The notes beneath the pieces are model-generated. The model was not told where the DNA came from. It did no database searches and worked only from the letters and a program-made list of their open reading frames with translations. From contig JACVTC010000046.1 in the NCBI GenBank assembly GCA_016946835.1, positions 965,001 through 977,500 of the forward strand: a stretch of DNA of 12,500 nt, given 5' to 3'. How positions within the stretch are numbered: position 1 is the first letter of the stretch; each line of letters starts with the position of its first letter. The DNA comes from Neocallimastix lanati (nom. inval.). Taxonomy: Eukaryota > Neocallimastigomycota > Neocallimastigomycetes > Neocallimastigales > Neocallimastigaceae. Below, in pieces: positions 7,940 to 12,500 of the stretch. A program made the position numbers and the translations under genes.

Positions 7940-8124
7940 ATATATATATATATATTTTAATAATATTAAAATAAAAAAAAATAATAATAATTAAATTTCA
8001 TAATCGATTATTCAGTAATAATTAAAAATTAAATATTTTTAAAAATATATATATATTTTTAAATTAAATTTATAAAAAATAAAAAATAATAATAATAATA
8101 AATAAATAAATAAATAAATAAAAA

Positions 8125-9012
8125 ATGAATACATTAGAAAGAATAAGAAAAGGAATGCTATCTAAAAAAAATTCAAATGAGAAAAATGAATTAGAAAATC
8201 AAAATTCTTCAATTGGTAATGGTTTTTTTTTTTTACTTTATTATTATTATTGTTGTTGTTGTTTATTACTGTATAATTATATATATGTGTGTTTTATTTA
8301 TTATTAATAAAAAGAGAAAAGAATAAAAAGGAAGAAAAAAAAATAAAAAATAAAAATAAAAATATTAAAATTGAACCATTATTATTAATTATTATTATAA
8401 TAAAAAAATTCAAAAGAAGGAGAAAAAGAAGATAAATATAATACAGAAACTGAACCAAAACAACCCAACGAGGAACAAAAAAATGAAATAGATAAAAAAA
8501 CTGAAACAAATGATAAGACTGATAAAAATACCGAAGAAAAAACCGACAATAAAGATAAAAAGAATTTACCAGAAAGAAAAATATCTTTTGGTTTAAATAA
8601 ATCTATTTTACCAGAAATAAAAATTGAAAATTCTATCAATTCATTATTTAAATTTATACCATTTAGCATACCCCAAAAAAATGATGAAAAAGTACTAATT
8701 TATTTAATATATATATATTAATTAAAATGGAATCATTAATTTATTAATATTAAATAGCAAATAATAATAACAATGATATTTCCAATAATAAATACAATAA
8801 TATTAAATATGTAACAATGTAAATATTAATTGTTTTGTATTTATTCATATTAAATAATTTTACCTCACTTTTATAGGAGGTTGAAACAATAAAAGAAGAA
8901 GATAAATCAAACGAACCTGAAATTATAGTACTTGACAATACCGATGAATCCCTAAAATTATATCAACAAAAAATGATTGATTTAAGAGAAGAAAATAACT
9001 TTTTGAAAAGTT

Positions 9013-9048
<36 letters not shown>

Positions 9049-9969
9049 AAATTAAAAATAATCTTTTATTATATAATAGCAAATAATCTTATAATAATAA
9101 GAAATTTTATAATTATTCAATAATAATAATAGTAACAATTGAAAAAAAAATTAATAATATTATTATTATTTATTTCATTATTAATATAATATATATAACA
9201 ATTTATAATGTAAAGATCAAATCAAAGAATATGTTTCTAAAGTTGCATGGCTTGAAGAACATTTCACCATAAGACAAGAAAATGTAATTTATAATTTTTA
9301 ATATTAGAACATAATATTTTACAAAAAAAAAAAAAAAAAGGAAAAGAAAAATTAAATATTTATATTATTAATATTAACAATAATATATATCAATATGTTT
9401 TTTATTTAATTCAATAGGCAAATGTTCAACATTTACAGGAACTAGAACATATTAGAAAGGCAAACGAAAAGGAAACAAAAGAATATAATGATAAAGTATG
9501 AATAATAATATGAATATATATATATCTAAATTTTTGTTTTACTTAATTTTTTTTTTTTTTTTTTTTTTGTATATTATTATAATTATTTATAATTATTATT
9601 ATTTTTTATGAAAATTTTCATTTATTTATAATAATAATATTATTATTATCATTATTATATTATTATTATTATAATTATTATTTCTTTAAGATAAAAGAAT
9701 TGGAAGATGCTATTGAAATACTACAAACCGAATTAGCTCGTCAAACGGATTTGTTAGCTGATGAAAAAGATAAATTTACATTTACAACTTCAGCAAATTG
9801 GAGTTTAGAGAAAAAAATATCAGAACTAGAAGATAAATTGAAAATAAAAGTATGTATTTTTAAATAATTTTTTATTAATAATATTAATTTAGGATTAATA
9901 TGATGAAAATATAATTTATAATTAAGACAAAGCATTTTTTTTTACTTAAATGAAAATAAATTCAATATT

Positions 9970-10025
<56 letters not shown>

Positions 10026-10396
10026 CAAATACATTAATAATATTAATATTTTTTTTTAAAAAAAAATATATATATATTTTAATTATAAATTTATTTATAG
10101 AATTCGGAAACTATTGATTTAAAGGCACAAATTTTAAATATTAATGAACAACTTGATTCAAAGACTGAAAATTATAAAGAATTAGAAGAAAAGTATAACA
10201 CTTTAAAGGTATTTATAAATATATAAATAGTTATATATAAGTTCTAAAGATATTTAAAATATATATTAATAAATTATCTAACTATCTATCTATCTATCTA
10301 TCAATGTATCTCTCTATTTTTTATTTTTATTTAATATATATTAATATATATAAAATAATAATATATATCATATATATCATATATATGAATAATTAA

Positions 10397-10436
<40 letters not shown>

Positions 10437-10964
10437 ATATAGAGTGAATCAGAAAAATTAACCACAGAAAATGAAAAATTTAAAAAAGAAAATACCTTAT
10501 TAAATGAAAAAATAAAAATATTTGATAACATCTCAAAAAGAAGTTCTAAATCATTTGAATCAAGATATTATCAAAATATTTATTCACCAACCATCCCTAA
10601 ATCCAATACAACCAAATCCAATTCAGAATATTCTTTTTCACTTTATCCCACTTCAAATGACCAAATAAATAAAACGGAACCTATTGATATTAAAAAGGAT
10701 TATACTTCAACATTAAATAAAAATTCAATTACTAGTAGTAAAAATAATTCATTTTTAGAAGATCATGATTTAAATGATTTAATTAGTGAAATCAGTATAA
10801 ATAGTGAATCATCCCCTCAACGAAGATCAACAAGAAAAAATCTTTTTGAATATAATGAGAAACCAACCGAAGATTTAATATTATCTGAAAGTAAAGATGA
10901 AGAAATTACTATTACCTCAAATACTCCAACGCAAAATATACTCACTGAAATTAATTTAGATTAA
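8125..10964 (+). CDS. Eight-exon coiled-coil protein of unknown function (477 aa)
   Basis: Exons: 8125-8215, 8417-8691, 8877-9009, 9216-9283, 9418-9495, 9691-9849, 10101-10208 and 10443-10964. All introns are GT...AG and all joins keep frame, giving 477 residues and TAA at 10962-10964. The start is the first ATG after an in-frame TAA at 8119-8121. Residues 1-30 are basic (MNTLERIRKGMLSKK). About 31-80 is a Lys/Glu/Thr/Asn-rich disordered stretch, and 81-122 includes RKISFG and a hydrophobic NSLFKFIPF. Residues 148-334 form a long coiled coil (IKELEDAIEILQTELARQ, ISELEDKLKIK, YKELEEKYNTLK), broken near 244-253 by FTFTTSANWS. The tail 335-477 is Ser/Asn/Thr-rich with a basic SPQRRSTRKN. There is no signal peptide or membrane segment, so the protein is probably intracellular and structural or a scaffold. 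I cannot name a family. Intron 1's acceptor is the weakest junction. Confidence 0.85.
8216..8416 (+). other. Intron 1, with tandem AAGAAG acceptor
   Basis: The donor GTAATG follows codon position 1 of residue 31. In-frame TAA at 8401-8403 forces exon 2 to start after it. The first available AG ends at 8416, and the next, three bases later, ends at 8419. Both keep frame and differ only by one Glu codon. There is no pyrimidine tract before these AGs (AATAAAAAAATTCAAAAG), so the acceptor is unusual. A T12 run and (ATT)/(TGT) repeats lie near the 5' end. Confidence 0.6.
8692..8876 (+). other. Intron 2, with tandem TAGGAG acceptor
   Basis: The donor is GTACTA and the acceptor CTTTTATAG, phase 0, with a good pyrimidine-rich approach (TTTTACCTCACTTTTATAG). 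The next AG, three bases on (8878-8879), would drop the first Glu codon of exon 3 and keep frame. Confidence 0.8.
9010..9215 (+). other. Intron 3, with A31 run next to the donor
   Basis: The donor GTTAGT is followed directly by 31 A (9016-9046), and the acceptor is GTAAAG at 9215. Phase 1: the split codon rebuilds Asn167. Without splicing the frame meets TAG two codons later (9012-9014). Confidence 0.8.
9284..9417 (+). other. Intron 4
   Basis: The donor is GTAATT and the acceptor TTCAATAG, phase 0. At 134 bp it is the shortest intron. It carries A17 at 9323-9339. Confidence 0.8.
9496..9690 (+). other. Intron 5
   Basis: The donor is GTATGA and the acceptor TTTCTTTAAG, phase 0. It carries T22 at 9547-9568 and ATT repeats before the acceptor. 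Confidence 0.8.
9850..10100 (+). other. Intron 6, carrying the longest homopolymer (T51)
   Basis: The donor is GTATGT and the acceptor TTTATAG, phase 0. It contains 51 uninterrupted T (9971-10021), so the pre-mRNA has a U51 tract about 80 nt before exon 7. Confidence 0.85.
10209..10442 (+). other. Intron 7, with (TATC)n and A35
   Basis: The donor is GTATTT and the acceptor TTATATAG, phase 0. It contains a five-unit CTAT repeat (10282-10302), TATCATA repeats (10365-10385) and 35 A (10400-10434) just before the acceptor, where a pyrimidine tract would be expected. Confidence 0.85.
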
Positions 10965-11056
10965 AAAAAAAAATTATATATATATATATATTCACACGTA
11001 TATTTATTATCTGTTATCTATTATCTATATCTATATATAAATAAATAAATAAATAA

Positions 11057-11098
<42 letters not shown>

Positions 11099-11165
11099 TT
11101 ATCATTATATAAATAAATATAATTTAAATTAAACTAAAACAAAAAAAAAAAAAAAAAAAAAAAAA
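10965..11165 (+). other. 3' flank / probable 3' UTR of the coiled-coil gene
   Basis: After TAA come (TA)n, then TATCTGTTATCTATTATCTA repeats, then (AAAT)n at about 11038-11060 containing several overlapping AATAAA words, then A38 (11059-11096) and A25 (11141-11165). The AATAAA cluster 75-95 bases past the stop could serve as polyadenylation signal. The A runs are genomic, so the cleavage site cannot be fixed from the sequence. Confidence 0.45.
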
Positions 11166-11472
11166 TCACATACTTCCAATAATAATAACGACATTACTAT
11201 AATAACATAATAATAATAATGATTGTATAAAGTTTAATAATAATAATAAAAATAAATCCAAAATCCAAATTTAATATTAAATATATATATTTTTTTCTTT
11301 TTTTATTTTTTTATTTATTTTTTTTTTTTTTTTTATAATTATTATTATTAATTTAAACTAAAGGCTATATCAGTTATTATTTTTAAATTTTTTTTTTTTT
11401 TTTTATTATTATTTAATTGATCAACTTTAATTTTTTTTTTAATTCGCTTTTTTTTTTTTTTTTTTTTTTTCC

Positions 11473-11506
<34 letters not shown>

Positions 11507-12131
11507 TTTATATTAAAATTAACACGTTTTTATATTTTTTTTATTTTCTTTTTTTTTTTCTATAGAAAGTAGAAAGTTATAAATGTATATATATAACAAA
11601 AAGAACATTTATATATATATATATATATTTATTTATTTTATTTTATAATATAATTATTGTTTTTTTTTTTTTTTCTTGGAATATAGAATAGCAAAAAAAA
11701 AAAAATAATAGTAATAAAATTATAAAAAAATTAATAATTATAAAAAAAAATTAAAATAAAAATTCGGTAAAATAGAACAAAATAAAATAAAAAATAAAAT
11801 AAAAAATATTTTATTAATTTAAAAAAAGAAAAAAAAAAAATTTTTTTATTGTTTCATTTACATATTTTGTTCTTTTTATGTTTATAAATATTGATAAAAT
11901 AAAAAAAAAATTAAATAAATAAAAAATTAAATAAATAAAAACTAAAATAAAATAAAATTGGTTTTATTATTATATTTATATTTATAAATAAGTAGGGAAA
12001 ATATATATAATGCTACAATTGTCTTTTTTTTTTCCTATCATTAAATAAAAAATAATTAAAAGATAAAAAAAAAAATAAATATAAAAGTTTAAAAAAAAAA
12101 ATTATATTTTATGTAATACATTAATTTTTTC

Positions 12132-12163
<32 letters not shown>

Positions 12164-12500
12164 ATAAATAAAATTTAAAAAAATTTATGAAATATAAATA
12201 AAAATAAAATTTTGTCTCCATATAGAAACCATTTTAAATCCAATTTTTTTTTATTTTTTATTTTTTAAATATACTTATTAAAAAAATTTTTTTTTTTTTT
12301 AAAAGTGGTTTGAAAAAATCTTTCGATGAGAGAATATATATGAAAAAAAAAATATTATTATTATTATTATTATCTTTTTATAATAAAGTTAATAATGTAT
12401 TTAAAAGATATTATATTGGGAAAAAAAATTAAATAAAACAAAAAAAAAAAAAAAAAAAAAAAAATAATATCTCTTATTAAGTATTAAAAATCTTATTAGA
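11166..12500. other. AT-rich intergenic DNA to the window end, no gene seen
   Basis: This holds T runs (11318-11334, 11448-11470), an (ATT)n array near 11476-11505, (AAAT)n and (AAAAT)n patches at 11780-11950, and A25 (12440-12464). Less biased patches (11565-11610, 12215-12245, 12302-12345) are under 50 bp and read as nothing recognisable on either strand. They could be promoter or 5' exon sequence of a neighbour beyond the right edge. Confidence 0.6.

Noticed and set aside
8294-8938. Minus-strand open frames opposite exons 1-3
   Set aside because: These are antisense shadows of the Lys/Glu-rich coding exons. The plus strand gives a spliced protein with in-phase junctions.
9741-10531. Minus-strand open frames opposite exons 6 and 8
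   Set aside because: These are shadows of the coiled-coil exons and of the intron T/A runs.
1-12500. tRNA or rRNA genes
   Set aside because: No stretch has the GC content, cloverleaf stems or conserved T-loop sequence (GGTTCGAATCC type) needed on either strand.

Overview
The window looks like nuclear DNA from an extremely AT-rich eukaryote. It has spliced genes with GT...AG introns, long poly(dA:dT) runs, AT-only micro- and minisatellites, and a decayed LINE-type retrotransposon. There are no bacterial features: no Shine-Dalgarno-spaced operons, no tight gene packing, no CRISPR. Very low GC, short coding islands, introns of 134-251 bp and a LINE of this type fit an early-diverging fungus such as an anaerobic gut fungus (Neocallimastigomycota). 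A Dictyostelium-like AT-rich protist is a weaker alternative. The organism assignment is inference.

Layout. 1 to about 2,448: the 3' half of a dead non-LTR (LINE) retrotransposon. It carries recognisable reverse-transcriptase palm motifs, a Cys/His knuckle and a C-terminal block, all split by frame changes and stops; its 5' half lies off the left edge. 2,449-3,960: AT-rich DNA holding a large imperfect inverted repeat (about 2,985-3,378) and a minisatellite (3,441-3,925). 3,964-4,212: an isolated GC-richer island that looks like a coding remnant of unknown origin. 4,213-8,124: gene-poor, nearly pure A/T DNA with a (TAATAAA)n heptamer array (about 5,031-5,517), (ATT)n and (TTTA)n arrays, one small hairpin that may be a snoRNA, and a polypurine tract just before the gene. 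8,125-10,964: one intact eight-exon gene for a 477-residue coiled-coil protein of unknown function. 10,965-12,500: its 3' flank and further AT-rich DNA with no recognisable gene.

The only intact gene is the coiled-coil gene. Every splice junction can be placed in phase, and it ends with a Ser/Asn-rich tail. It does not appear functionally linked to the LINE remnant. I recognise no complete novel system here. The most interesting leads are the foldback repeat, the unexplained GC island, the opposed poly(U)/poly(A) tracts around an in-frame exon, and the short-motif content of the coiled-coil protein.
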